From: Acidobacteriota bacterium
Lineage (GTDB): Bacteria > Acidobacteriota > Terriglobia > Terriglobales > Acidobacteriaceae
Direction of reading: 5' to 3'
DNA: 32,251 nt
Assembly: GCA_003224755.1 (NCBI GenBank)
Contig: QHZR01000022.1
Span: 9,627 to 41,877, forward strand
This document shows positions 1-7,869 of the stretch, one piece after another. The translations under genes and the position numbers were made by a program. The notes under the pieces are model-generated. The model was not told the origin of the DNA. It worked only from the letters and a program-made list of their open reading frames with translations, and ran no database searches. Every line of letters starts with the position of its first letter. Position 1 is the first letter of the stretch.

Positions 1-588
1 ATAAGCCGTGTTGTGTTTGAGCTGGCCAGCGAAGCAAACAAAACCGGCGCCATTTCTGCTGGATGTGGTGTTTGAGACCGTGCCATACCATACGTATATG
101 CCAGACGCGAGGTTCTCGGAGGCATTGACTCCGTCCACGATGTTTCCAGTCCCAGTCAGGGTGACTCCAAGCTGGCCGAAACCTCGGACGGTGCCGTTGC
201 GGACGGTCATGTTGCCGGTAACAAACTGACCGGTAGCCGCGATTCCATTCGCTGCTGCCGTCTTGCTGCAGGATAAGGTTATCCCAACCCCGGTGCAAGT
301 GACCGGACCCTTCAGGGTAAAGCCGTTGAGATCAATGGTGACGTCTGACACAGCGATGTCGATTCCATCGGTGTTGGCCGGCACGGTTAGATTGCTGCCG
401 AGGACATAGCTTCCGGGCTTACAAATGGTAATGGGAAAGCCGGGCGTGTCACACACGCCGGAAATACCGCCTTGCAAAGCAGCTGCCTGAGTGATGACTA
501 CTGGCCCACTGGCCGTAGCGATGGCAGGCAGGATGAGAGATATACATGCAAGCAGCACAACTCCACGAAGAACAAACAGATTCCGCAT
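1..588 (-). CDS. Secreted repeat-rich protein, N-terminal part (cut by window edge)
   Basis: The reading frame stays open from an ATG at 588 to the window edge (196 codons, 3' end missing). A GGAGAAG ribosome binding site lies just upstream of the ATG. The first ~27 residues form a signal peptide (RNLFVLRGVVLLACISLILP, then AIATA). After it come short repeating strands rich in Gly, Asn, Thr and Val, such as GIDIAVSDVTIDLNGFTL, GNMTVRNGTVRGFG and GNIVDGVNASEN. This pattern is typical of right-handed parallel beta-helix (pectate-lyase-like) proteins, which are exported and often bind or cleave polysaccharides. The fold call is inference from the repeat pattern; no catalytic residues can be assigned from this fragment. 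Confidence 0.75.
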   Translation of the reverse strand, partial: MRNLFVLRGVVLLACISLILPAIATASGPVVITQAAALQGGISGVCDTPGFPITICKPGSYVLGSNLTVPANTDGIDIAVSDVTIDLNGFTLKGPVTCTGVGITLSCSKTAAANGIAATGQFVTGNMTVRNGTVRGFGQLGVTLTGTGNIVDGVNASENLASGIYVWYGTVSNTTSSRNGAGFVCFAGQLKHNTAY

Positions 589-890
589 TAACTTCTCCTG
601 GGTTCGTTGATCTCACCGATAGAACGCCGCATAGGGTGAGCGCGGCCTCAGTGAGTCAATTATGAAAGCGCAAAAGAGCATGCCAAGCCGCCACCTCAAG
701 TCGAACAGGACAGACTTCAGAAGATGTGAAGTGATGGACAGAAATTGTTGTTTTTGGGATGTTGATGCTGGGACACATAGGGTCTGTGCTCAGAAAATAA
801 GTACTGCCTGTTTTTGTCTCACTTTGCAATTGACGAAGTGGATTGAAGGCGTAAACTCCTTCGCAAAGGCAGCACCGCCAGGAGGAGAAC
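589..890. other. Divergent intergenic region
   Basis: This stretch of about 300 bases separates the minus-strand secreted protein from the plus-strand membrane protein gene. Open frames here on both strands have no ribosome binding site and no recognisable protein features, so I treat them as chance. The only signal I support is the candidate promoter at 830-857. Confidence 0.5.
830..857 (+). promoter_or_regulatory. Candidate sigma-70 promoter for the membrane protein/metalloprotease pair
   Basis: TTGACG (830-835) and TAAACT (852-857) are separated by 16 bp. They match 5/6 and 4/6 of the sigma-70 consensus. The predicted start of transcription is near 864, followed by a strong GGAGGAGA ribosome binding site and the ATG at 891. 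Confidence 0.45.
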
Positions 891-1628
891 ATGAGCTCAC
901 CCGCAACAGCCCCGGCAACTCAGGAAGGAACGCAGGAGGATTTTCCTGCGGCAGACCTTGAGCTGGTAAAGTGGCAACGCAAGCTGCTACCGGTCATGAC
1001 AGGATTTATTATCGCCCTTGCGTCCATTTTTTTTGTTTTCAGCGCTATCCATCTCTATCAGGTCACAAAGTTCATCCAGACAGAACATGGACTCGACATT
1101 CGTGCGCAGATTGAGAGCGAGGTCGCGCGGCCGCCCGGCGTGTCGGCAAGTGGCGAGGAAATGTTGCAAAACTCGCTTTTACTTCTAGAAGCCGACACAC
1201 TGGATAAGCGCTATCACGAGGCCAGCGCGCTTCTACTCTCTCGAATCTGGAGCCGACAGTTGGCATTCATAACAGGGATGGTGATGGCCTTTCTTGGCGC
1301 CGTCTTCATTCTGGGGAAAATGAGCGAATCAACGTCCAACATCAGTGGAGAGGGCGGGCAGTGGCGGGTGGCCATTACTAGCGCATCCCCAGGCATCATT
1401 CTGAGTTTTTTCGGAACCATTTTAGTGATCACGTCGCTGTTGATCAGGACGACGCTTGATGTGTCGGACGGTCCGGCGTATGTCACCGCGCTTCGCCGGG
1501 CCGCAGTAACCTCCAACACAGGCAAGCAGGTTTCGCCCGCCGGCAACGAATCGGGAATTCCACTCGATCTCAACGAGATCGAAAAGCTGAGTCGTGACAA
1601 AGCCGGGTCCGATGAAAAAAAGAAGTAG
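891..1628 (+). CDS. Membrane protein of unknown function, three predicted TM segments
   Basis: This 245-residue protein starts at an ATG preceded by GGAGGAGA. Hydrophobic segments lie at about residues 33-56, 124-142 and 167-186. A soluble loop of roughly 65 residues sits between the first and second segments, and a polar C-terminal tail ends in lysines. I recognise no family motif. The gene lies 12 nt before a secreted zinc metalloprotease with its own strong ribosome binding site, so the two are probably one transcript and may work together at the membrane or cell surface. The topology is read from hydrophobicity only. Confidence 0.75.
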   Translation: MSSPATAPATQEGTQEDFPAADLELVKWQRKLLPVMTGFIIALASIFFVFSAIHLYQVTKFIQTEHGLDIRAQIESEVARPPGVSASGEEMLQNSLLLLEADTLDKRYHEASALLLSRIWSRQLAFITGMVMAFLGAVFILGKMSESTSNISGEGGQWRVAITSASPGIILSFFGTILVITSLLIRTTLDVSDGPAYVTALRRAAVTSNTGKQVSPAGNESGIPLDLNEIEKLSRDKAGSDEKKK

Positions 1629-1640
1629 GAGGAGACGGAT

Positions 1641-3083
1641 ATGAGTCACATTCGGCCCCGCTGTTTTCAGCTGTTATGTCTTGTCTTACTCAGCCTAATT
1701 CCCCACGCCGCCGCGCAAACGATTGACGATCTAAACCAGAGATGGCACGACACATTTGTCGCGCTGAAGAACGGTCAACAGGACACGGCGGACGCGCTGT
1801 TTAAAAACTTCAACCAGGATCTTCGGCTTTATCTTCAAAAGAACAACGCCGACTGGAGAGTCGAATTCCTCGCTGGATCGCTCGAATGTCAGTTTTCACA
1901 ATGGCGGAGCACGGGTGCAGGAATTTTGAGAAGTGTCCTGCAGAACAATCGCGACTTAAACGAAAAAGGAAAAGCGCAGTTGAGTTCGTGGTTGACCGCT
2001 TGTACAGCGGAGAATCATGCATCCGGGAGTACTCCTGATGCACCGACAGCAGACATCATCGACGTCGCCGTGCATGTCCAAACCCCCGGTATCCACAGCT
2101 TTGGCAAAGCAGGCTATCTCGACAACAGCGAACATATTTCGGGGGCTGCAGTAAGTCCGCTGCCCGTGAATGAGTTGCTGGCCCGCCGCGTTCCGATCTC
2201 AGAACCGCAAAGAGCCCTGGACGCTGCGTTAGCGCGCTACCCAGGTTCTGTGGGCAGCACGATTGCAGGCTTTACTGTTGCCACTGATAAATACCGGGGC
2301 GCGGACAGCGCGTCCGGAATTGGTAGATGCTTGCAGTCGTACCTTGCGCCCCTGAAGCAAGAGTTTGAAATCGATCGCTCAGAGTATGTCGTCACCGTTT
2401 ATGCAGCTCCTTGGATAGACCAGGTGTACGACAACGCAAGAAAGTTGCACGGTCTGACGTTGCCCCAAGGTGTGGTTGCCTATTCCGTTCTCGAGGACAT
2501 GAGTCTGTCCGGGTTAGGATCCCCAACCGGCTGTGGCTCACTTGCCCATGAACTGGTCCACTTACTCATAAAGCCGAAGTTCCCGATGAGTCCCGCGTGG
2601 CTGGAGGAAGGGCTTGCATCCGAGGTGGCGGTGTCCAGTGCTCGCAGCGACCAGTTTGAGTTTTCATGGAGCTGGCGTGATGCGATGCTCGAACAGAATA
2701 TTGCGTTACGCCCAACTGTTGCTAACTTGCTGGAGACATCGTGGGGAGATTTCAATGCCGCCGGACGGGAGGATCTGCCGCGTGCTGCAGCCCTTCAAGC
2801 TATGGCCGCAGTATTCATTCGTTATCTGGACACTCAAGGGAAACTAAAAGAGGTCTATTTTGCTGCGCGAGACCAACACATCACCGCGGACTTGTCGCAA
2901 TACCGAAGCTATGGTGAGATCCTTGAGAAGACCTTCGTCAAAAGCGCTGACGACATTGATCACGACTTCGATGCATGGTTTAAAAAGCAGCAAGCGTCGC
3001 GATTGAAAGACACTCCAGCGCCCCGCAAGTGTAACGGTCCTGTGCAGGGCCCTTGTCCGGACTTGAAACAAACGGCGAACTGA
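1641..3083 (+). CDS. Secreted gluzincin-like zinc metalloprotease
   Basis: The 480-residue product has a signal peptide (about residues 1-25, with an AAA-Q cleavage region). HELVH at residues 303-307 is the HExxH zinc motif. WLEEG at 320-324 lies where gluzincin-type peptidases carry the third zinc ligand, a glutamate 14-20 residues downstream. This H-E-L-x-H plus WLxEG pairing resembles the peptidase-MA-like/DUF1570-like proteins common in Acidobacteriota. The N-terminal 150 residues are helical and unassigned. The ATG has an AGGAGGAGA site, and the gene follows the membrane protein gene by 12 nt. Zinc protease activity is inferred from the motif, and the substrate is unknown. The gene converges on the minus-strand gene at 3103 with 19 nt between. 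Confidence 0.8.
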   Translation: MSHIRPRCFQLLCLVLLSLIPHAAAQTIDDLNQRWHDTFVALKNGQQDTADALFKNFNQDLRLYLQKNNADWRVEFLAGSLECQFSQWRSTGAGILRSVLQNNRDLNEKGKAQLSSWLTACTAENHASGSTPDAPTADIIDVAVHVQTPGIHSFGKAGYLDNSEHISGAAVSPLPVNELLARRVPISEPQRALDAALARYPGSVGSTIAGFTVATDKYRGADSASGIGRCLQSYLAPLKQEFEIDRSEYVVTVYAAPWIDQVYDNARKLHGLTLPQGVVAYSVLEDMSLSGLGSPTGCGSLAHELVHLLIKPKFPMSPAWLEEGLASEVAVSSARSDQFEFSWSWRDAMLEQNIALRPTVANLLETSWGDFNAAGREDLPRAAALQAMAAVFIRYLDTQGKLKEVYFAARDQHITADLSQYRSYGEILEKTFVKSADDIDHDFDAWFKKQQASRLKDTPAPRKCNGPVQGPCPDLKQTAN

Positions 3084-3102
3084 TACTGCTGTTTATTTGG
3101 CC

Positions 3103-3492
3103 TTACTTCGCGAGGGATTTCTGCGACGCTAGCCACTCCTCCGCCTCAGAGGCGCCGCGAAAAACGCGAATCGCAGTGAAGTACGGGCCAGCGACTACGG
3201 AGAACATTCGTAACATGCCGAACAGCGCGTCCCTGGTGGCGACGACGGCGCAAGTATTGAACCGTACCTTCTTCTTGATGCGGCTAAATTCCACAGTGAC
3301 CGCGGAAATTTGTCCGGATAAGGGTAAGGAGGTGGTCTCGCTCAAATCTAAGAATACATCGAGGGAATCGGGGCAGACGGGGTCACCCTCCAACGTGCGG
3401 AAGTGGGCGATTACTTCGTTGAGCGTGACATTCCCAATGCACTTAGTACGAATGAGTTTTTCTTCTGTATCGATAACGTAAGTGACAGGCAT
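3103..3492 (-). CDS. Small STAS/SpoIIAA-like protein of unknown function
   Basis: From the ATG at 3492 this encodes 129 residues beginning MPVTYVIDTEEKLI. The alternating beta/alpha pattern, the LDVFLDLSETTSLP strand-loop and the C-terminal RVFRGASEAEEWL helix resemble the small STAS-like proteins of environmental bacteria. The frame is open upstream to a GTG at 3558, directly after the stop of the preceding gene. I prefer the ATG because, as I recall the family, its members begin at MPVTY. Neither start has a clear ribosome binding site. No phosphorylatable serine can be assigned with confidence. It is the last gene of a minus-strand cluster with two paralogous secreted proteins. Confidence 0.7.
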   Translation of the reverse strand: MPVTYVIDTEEKLIRTKCIGNVTLNEVIAHFRTLEGDPVCPDSLDVFLDLSETTSLPLSGQISAVTVEFSRIKKKVRFNTCAVVATRDALFGMLRMFSVVAGPYFTAIRVFRGASEAEEWLASQKSLAK

Positions 3493-3558
3493 GCGCAGAT
3501 CGTAGTCAGATTCTGCGATGCTCTCCGAAGACTCAAGCGTCGAGAAGATTTTCAGCAC

Positions 3559-3999
3559 TTAGAAATTCGGGCCATTGGCAGCTGCAATCTGGTGGATGGA
3601 GCTCTGGGCCGCTCGCAACGGGACGGAGACGTGCACGGTCTCGCCAGGGTCATTCACGTCGATGACAACTGAGCCGCCGGATTTGGCAATCACAACATGC
3701 TCTCCGGGATCCAGGACCTCGACGAGTATCCCATCAGGACACTCCTCGAGGGCAGGGATGGCAGCGTCAATCACAGGTAAATATTGCTGCATGTCTCTCG
3801 ATGCTTCGGCTAGGTGTTGGCGTGGGGCGAAACGGAGAGCGACCGGCACCAGAGCGGCGGGAACGACCAAAGTAATGTTGGTGCCGCCGGGCTGCTTCTC
3901 GTGAACCCGGACATGAATGAATCCTTCGCTTGATAGGGCGGCGCCGCCGACCAGCGCAGTACCGAGCACTCCGATTCCGAGTTTTGCAAGAAGAATCAT
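3559..3999 (-). CDS. Exported beta-rich protein, paralogue of the 4350-4901 product
   Basis: The 146-residue protein starts at ATG 3999 with a GGAG site 9-12 nt upstream. Residues 1-22 form a hydrophobic signal or anchor segment. The mature part opens with FIHVRV and later has PDGILVEVLDPG, VVIAKSGGSVVIDV and VHVSVPL. The neighbour at 4350-4901 shows the same order: YLHVRV, PEGEFVTVQEPG, VRVAKERGQLVVHV and VDVTVP. The two genes are therefore diverged paralogues. The function is unknown. The shared motif order suggests a beta-sandwich-like module. The 350-bp gap between the paralogues holds repeat elements. Confidence 0.75.
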   Translation of the reverse strand: MILLAKLGIGVLGTALVGGAALSSEGFIHVRVHEKQPGGTNITLVVPAALVPVALRFAPRQHLAEASRDMQQYLPVIDAAIPALEECPDGILVEVLDPGEHVVIAKSGGSVVIDVNDPGETVHVSVPLRAAQSSIHQIAAANGPNF

Positions 4000-4349
4000 T
4001 TGGTTTCTCCAGCTAGGGCCTAAGTGCCCCGGGGCGTTTTGCGATCTAACGCGGCGCTTAAACGCCGCTCTTCAACGGGGGGCAGACAGTAACGGCTCTT
4101 CCGATAGAGCACTCCCCTTACAGGATTAGCTGCAAGACGTGCCCCCAACTCGGCCGTCCCTACGGGACTTGGAGTTCCTCTTCACGTTTTCCAGCGCTTA
4201 AGCGCTGGGCTAAGTTCGTGCGTCCCTCTGGGACTGATCCGAATCATCCCTCGGAGCTGATTCCATTGCTGACCGCTAACATCTTTCAAGAAAATGAAAA
4301 TGCTCCGCACCCAACCGCGGCTCCTCCAGGGGCAACGCAGACTACTGAC
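4000..4349. other. Repeat-bearing spacer between two paralogous genes
   Basis: No gene is supported here. The spacer contains a full copy of the 79-nt three-hairpin element at 4156-4234. It also has a possible degenerate partial copy: a GCGGCG/CGCCGC hairpin at 4051-4068, and GGGC/GCCC at 4016-4029, about 21 nt away. Both are oriented with the flanking minus-strand genes. Confidence 0.7.
4156..4234 (-). repeat. 79-nt three-hairpin element, copy 1 (intergenic)
   Basis: Read on the minus strand, hairpin A (4234-4222) pairs GTCCC with GGGAC. After 13 nt, hairpin B (4208-4191) pairs CCAGCGC with GCGCTGG around TTAA. After 22 nt, hairpin C (4168-4156) pairs GTCCC with GGGAC around GTA. TTAGC precedes B and GGCCGA follows C. 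The same order and spacing recur in mnmE, imuA (twice) and dnaE2. This is the only copy outside a coding region. Confidence 0.85.
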
Positions 4350-4901
4350 CTATTTATCCGAGCTATTGGAATCAATCCACACGCGAACGTTTTCTTCCTG
4401 GCTGGTGACCGTAACCAGAGTTACGTCGCCAGCTGCGGCGAGCGCCTTGATCGCGGCTTCGATATCGAGCTCGTTATCGCCAGCGTTGGTGATGAGTGCC
4501 TGAGCGACATCCCAAGGGACAGTCACATCGACATTTTCCTTGCTTCCTCTATCAATGACGTGGACAACCAGTTGGCCGCGTTCCTTCGCAACTCGGACAT
4601 CGTTGCCGGGTTCCTGCACCGTGACAAACTCGCCTTCCGGCGCGGTCTTCAGAGCGTCGAGGATGACCTTCACGTTCACGTTGTCGGCGGTGAAGTTTCC
4701 GATGCGGATTTTGCCATCGTGCAACTCACCATGATTGATCGCCGGAATCACCCTCTCGGCGAGAGAGAGTGGAACGTTGACTCGAACCAGCTCGTGGGTC
4801 GTTGGGTTACTGACCCTCACGTGCAGATAACGATCAGGGGAAGCGGCCCAAACGCCGGTTGCGGCCACCAGCAGTACAAGCGCCAGAAAAGTTCTTTTCA
4901 T
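4350..4901 (-). CDS. Exported beta-rich protein, paralogue of the 3559-3999 product
   Basis: I choose the ATG at 4901 (183 residues). It has an AGAGGA ribosome binding site 7 nt upstream and begins a good signal peptide (MKRTFLALVLLVAATGVWAA). The open frame extends upstream to 5078, but that extension has no such features. The mature protein carries the YLHVRV opening and the PEGEFVTVQEPG / VRVAKERGQLVVHV / VDVTVP series shared with its neighbour. A C-terminal extension contains a further VTLVTVTSQEENVRVWI strand pair. It is the first gene of the minus-strand cluster. No enzymatic motif is visible, and the function is unknown. Confidence 0.75.
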   Translation of the reverse strand: MKRTFLALVLLVAATGVWAASPDRYLHVRVSNPTTHELVRVNVPLSLAERVIPAINHGELHDGKIRIGNFTADNVNVKVILDALKTAPEGEFVTVQEPGNDVRVAKERGQLVVHVIDRGSKENVDVTVPWDVAQALITNAGDNELDIEAAIKALAAAGDVTLVTVTSQEENVRVWIDSNSSDK

Positions 4902-5146
4902 GTGCAGTCCTCTTTCGTTAATGTCAAAGTCGTTCCGCGGCCGGACATTGCTAACCACGTCTCGCAACATCGCCGAGAAACTGGAGCACGCCCATCCCGA
5001 TAGAGTTACGTATAGGGTGTTGGGAAAGTTCCCATCGAAAATTGGGGACAGTCCGCGACACCATTCGCCTAAGATCAACGCGAAACAGGGGACACAGAAC
5101 TAGACGAGTTCCGGTCGGGCTGTCCGATTCACACGGGTGTTCATGG

Positions 5147-5152
5147 TACTAT
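5147..5152 (+). promoter_or_regulatory. Candidate -10 box for ruvB
   Basis: TACTAT ends 7 nt before the GTG at 5160, so transcription would start at or next to the start codon and the mRNA would be leaderless. I see no convincing -35 box, so this is tentative. Confidence 0.3.
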
Positions 5153-5159
5153 CCCGGCA

Positions 5160-6212
5160 GTGGGCACGGTCAGAAACACCCCCAAACTTCCAGATCAACG
5201 CGAACGGCTGGTGTCGGCGGCGCCGGTTGAAGACGATTCGTCTTTTGAGTTGAAGCTGCGGCCGCAGCGGCTGGGCGAGTTCATCGGACAGTCCAAAGTT
5301 AAAGAAAATCTGGCGGTGGCAATCGAGGCAGCACGGTCACGCGGCGAGGCGCTGGATCACGTGCTGCTTTACGGACCGCCGGGACTGGGCAAGACCACGC
5401 TAGCGGCGATTATCGCGAATGAACTTGGCGCCGCGTTCCAGCAGACCTCGGGGCCGACGCTGCAGATTAAGGGTGATCTGACGGCCGTCCTGACCAACCT
5501 GCGCGACAAGCAAGTTTTATTTATTGACGAAGTCCACCGTTTGCAGCCGACGCTTGAGGAAATTCTGTATTCGGCGCTCGAGGACTACAAACTCGACATT
5601 CTTATCGGCCAGGGCCCGGCAGCACGCACGCACACGATGGACGTGAAGCCGTTTACGTTTGTTGGCGCTACAACGCGGGCCGGATTGCTTTCTGCGCCAT
5701 TGCGCTCGCGTTTCGGTATCGTGTTGCGGCTGGAATTTTATGGTCACGAAGATTTGCGAATCATCGTAGAACGTTCCGCGGAGATTCTTGGAGTCGAGAT
5801 CAATCGCGAAGGCGCCATGGAAATCGCAAGCCGCTCACGCGGGACTCCGAGAATCGTCAATCGGCTGTTACGACGTGTCCGGGACTACGCGCAGGTGCGC
5901 GGCGCAGGAAAAATTGATTTGCCCACTGCGCAGGCTGCATTGCAAATGCTAGAGGTAGACCGCTACGGTTTTGACGAAGTCGACCGCAAGCTGCTGCTGG
6001 CGATTATTGAGAAATATCAGGGCGGGCCGGTTGGTGTGAATACACTGGCGGCTGTTCTTGCCGAGGAGCCGGATGCGATTGAAGAAATTTATGAGCCGTT
6101 TCTGATTCAGATCGGATTCCTGAATCGCACCCCGCGTGGGCGGGTGGCGACACAGCTGGCCTACGAGCACTTTGGGATCACGCCAAATCGAAGACAGAGT
6201 TCGTTGTTCTAA
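5160..6212 (+). CDS. ruvB: Holliday junction branch migration ATPase RuvB
   Basis: RuvB is the hexameric AAA+ motor that, with RuvA, drives branch migration of Holliday junctions. The 350-residue length fits the family. Visible motifs are the Walker A GPPGLGKT (72-79), Walker B FIDEVHR with D123/E124, the sensor-1 region GATTRAG, the arginine-finger region LRSRFG, and the C-terminal winged helix ending in the family-typical TPRGRVAT. The GTG start at 5160 has no ribosome binding site and may be leaderless. A GTG at 5211 is a possible shorter start. A small unknown gene follows after 5 nt, then ruvA. This order differs from the classical ruvAB arrangement. Confidence 0.97.
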   Translation: MGTVRNTPKLPDQRERLVSAAPVEDDSSFELKLRPQRLGEFIGQSKVKENLAVAIEAARSRGEALDHVLLYGPPGLGKTTLAAIIANELGAAFQQTSGPTLQIKGDLTAVLTNLRDKQVLFIDEVHRLQPTLEEILYSALEDYKLDILIGQGPAARTHTMDVKPFTFVGATTRAGLLSAPLRSRFGIVLRLEFYGHEDLRIIVERSAEILGVEINREGAMEIASRSRGTPRIVNRLLRRVRDYAQVRGAGKIDLPTAQAALQMLEVDRYGFDEVDRKLLLAIIEKYQGGPVGVNTLAAVLAEEPDAIEEIYEPFLIQIGFLNRTPRGRVATQLAYEHFGITPNRRQSSLF

Positions 6213-6217
6213 GTCGC

Positions 6218-6640
6218 ATGAGCACTTCGGTCAACTCAACGAGCAGCGCAAGTAAAGTAGTAATAGCTTGCCTCGATGGTCAAAGACTCAAAGGGTTCGT
6301 CTTTAATTTTTCTCCGCTTCGCGACAGTTTCCGCCTGTTTCCCGAACCAAACGCGCGTCAAGATTCTGGAAAGGACGTGCAGCTCCGCAATTTGAAGCCG
6401 ATTTTATTTGTTAAGGACTTCGGCGGTAATGCTGAGCGGAAGGACTCGCATCAGCTGAAAGATGGGAGGCATGGTCAGAAACTTGAGATCACCTTTGCCG
6501 ATGGCGAGATGATCTGCGGAACGACTGAAGCCTACAACCCGAAGAAGACCGGCTTTTTCATGTTTCCAGCCGATCCAGACTCGAACAACAGTCGGATCTT
6601 TATCGTGAACGCGAGCGTTCGGCTGGTAAAAGCGCTCTGA
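6218..6640 (+). CDS. Small conserved-looking protein between ruvB and ruvA
   Basis: The 140-residue product starts 5 nt after the ruvB stop codon and ends 37 nt before ruvA, so it is probably cotranscribed with ruvB. It opens with a beta-rich stretch (KVVIACLDGQRLKGFVFNF), continues with an Arg/Lys-rich middle, and has a second barrel-like half (LEITFADGEMICGTTEAYN, GFFMFPAD). The pattern suggests a small beta-barrel comparable in size to PilZ-like or DUF6982-like acidobacterial proteins. That comparison is from memory and uncertain. There is no signal peptide or catalytic motif. Its position suggests a link to RuvAB, but that is only context. Confidence 0.75.
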   Translation: MSTSVNSTSSASKVVIACLDGQRLKGFVFNFSPLRDSFRLFPEPNARQDSGKDVQLRNLKPILFVKDFGGNAERKDSHQLKDGRHGQKLEITFADGEMICGTTEAYNPKKTGFFMFPADPDSNNSRIFIVNASVRLVKAL

Positions 6641-6662
6641 GATCGGGACCCCCTCTCGACGG

Positions 6663-6668
6663 TAGAAT
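6663..6668 (+). promoter_or_regulatory. Candidate -10 box for ruvA
   Basis: TAGAAT lies 9 nt before the ATG at 6678, giving a predicted leader of only about 3 nt. No ribosome binding site precedes the ATG. The -35 region is not recognisable. Confidence 0.3.
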
Positions 6669-6677
6669 AGTTAGCAA

Positions 6678-7259
6678 ATGATTGCTCACCTGCGCGGCAA
6701 GCTGATCTCCCGACATCCCAGCCTGGTCATCGTTGAGACTGCGGGGGTTGGTTATGACGTGACCATTTCGGTGCCGGCGTTTGCTGAACTGCCTCCTCTG
6801 GGCAGCGAAGTTGCTTTCCATATTCATACGCACGTGCGTGAAGATCAGATCGCGCTCTATGGCTTCTTGCGGCCGGAGGAAAAACAGCTCTTCGAGAAGC
6901 TGATAACCGTGAGTGGGATCGGACCGAAGCTTGCGATCACCATTCTGAGCGGCATGCCGGCAGACGAGATGGTGAACTCAATTCGCGCCAATGATCTGGC
7001 CCGTCTGACCAAGATTCCCGGAATTGGGCGCAAGACCGCTGAGCGCATGGTGCTGGAGCTCAGAGACAAACTGCCGCCCGCGGGGGCTAATGAAATGCGA
7101 GTAATTCCGTCACTAAGCGCGACCCAGGAGGATGTGCTTTCAGCACTGCTTAATCTGGGATATCAGCGCGGGGCGGCGGAGAAGGCGCTGGGGACAGTGG
7201 AAAAGCACACCTCGTTCGATGCCATGTTCCGGGCGTCGCTGGCGTTCATGGCGAAGTAA
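6678..7259 (+). CDS. ruvA: Holliday junction DNA-binding protein RuvA
   Basis: RuvA forms the tetramer that grips the Holliday junction and loads RuvB. The 193-residue protein has the N-terminal OB-fold (MIAHLRGKLI ... VGYDVTISVPAF). Two helix-hairpin-helix motifs follow: KLITVSGIGPKLAITILSG and LTKIPGIGRKTAERMVLEL. Domain III, which contacts RuvB, is at the C-terminus (SALLNLGYQRGAAEKAL). The length matches the family. A TAGAAT box just upstream suggests that ruvA may also have its own promoter with a very short leader. No ruvC is visible in the window. Confidence 0.97.
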   Translation: MIAHLRGKLISRHPSLVIVETAGVGYDVTISVPAFAELPPLGSEVAFHIHTHVREDQIALYGFLRPEEKQLFEKLITVSGIGPKLAITILSGMPADEMVNSIRANDLARLTKIPGIGRKTAERMVLELRDKLPPAGANEMRVIPSLSATQEDVLSALLNLGYQRGAAEKALGTVEKHTSFDAMFRASLAFMAK

Positions 7260-7321
7260 GTCCTTCGTGTCCGGATTTCCATACCAAGGGCTCCTGCTCG
7301 CGTCTGCAGTACCCTTCCGGC

Positions 7322-7777
7322 CTACACTTTCCTGCTCAACTCTTCCATGATGCGGGCAGCTTTCCGCAGCAATACGATCTCTGATTCATGCAAAGCCGCC
7401 ACTGCCCGGGCCAGCGATTCCACCCGACGCACGCGTGCTTCTTGCATAAGGTTGATGCCCTTTGTAGTTGCGCTGATCACAACCGCGCGACGGTCATCCT
7501 TGTTTGTCGCCATGTACGCTAACTTGCCACGCACCAAGCCGGCGACAATCCGGCTCATGGTAGGTGGCTTGACTTGCTCGGCTTGGGCCAACTCCGCCAG
7601 CGATTTTGGACCCGCGAACACTAGCACTGACAGCGCGGACAGCTGTGCCGGGCCGATGCCGCTTTCGCGATCACGAATGCGCAACCCACGCAGCAAATGA
7701 ACAGTGGCGGAATGCAGATGATCGGCTCCCTCGAATGCCTGCTGACCGACCTTCTTTAGCTCAGGAGATGCTTGCAT
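7322..7777 (-). CDS. MarR-family transcriptional regulator
   Basis: The 151-residue product has the MarR winged-helix layout. An N-terminal dimerisation helix is followed by LSALSVLVFAGPKSLAELAQ and the recognition helix region EQVKPPTMSRIVAGLVRGKL. The wing contains the typical DDRRAVVISATTKG, and C-terminal dimer helices close the protein. MarR proteins usually repress their own gene and a divergent gene, and respond to small phenolic or oxidative ligands. Here the divergent gene encodes a VOC-fold protein, and two perfect inverted repeats lie between them. A minus-strand TATAAT at 7802-7797 overlaps the first palindrome, consistent with autorepression. Confidence 0.92.
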   Translation of the reverse strand: MQASPELKKVGQQAFEGADHLHSATVHLLRGLRIRDRESGIGPAQLSALSVLVFAGPKSLAELAQAEQVKPPTMSRIVAGLVRGKLAYMATNKDDRRAVVISATTKGINLMQEARVRRVESLARAVAALHESEIVLLRKAARIMEELSRKV

Positions 7778-7784
7778 ATATTAG

Positions 7785-7797
7785 TTAGCTATGCTAA
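7785..7797. promoter_or_regulatory. Probable MarR operator 1
   Basis: TTAGC-TAT-GCTAA is a perfect inverted repeat and matches at 7 of 9 positions when extended outward. It lies 8 nt upstream of the marR start and overlaps its minus-strand TATAAT (7802-7797), a normal place for an autorepressor. Confidence 0.6.
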
Positions 7798-7818
7798 TTA
7801 TATCGGACGCAGGCGGAA

Positions 7819-7834
7819 ACGTAGCGAGCTACGT
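7819..7834. promoter_or_regulatory. Second palindrome in the MarR/VOC intergenic region
   Basis: ACGTAGC-GA-GCTACGT is a perfect 7-bp inverted repeat centred about 35 bp from operator 1. It shares the GCTA core and could be a second operator. It lies 36 nt upstream of the VOC gene. Confidence 0.5.
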
Positions 7835-7869
7835 CTCTACAAACTTATTTTTGAAAGTGAGGCCGAAAC

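Noticed and set aside
662-961. 99-codon open frame overlapping the start of the membrane protein gene
   Set aside because: It overlaps a gene with a strong ribosome binding site and promoter, and its own sequence has no features of a real protein.
4016-4068. Sixth copy of the 79-nt element
   Set aside because: A B-like 18-nt hairpin and a weak C-like hairpin have about the right distance, but no hairpin A is found at the expected 13-nt gap. Kept only as a possible degenerate copy.
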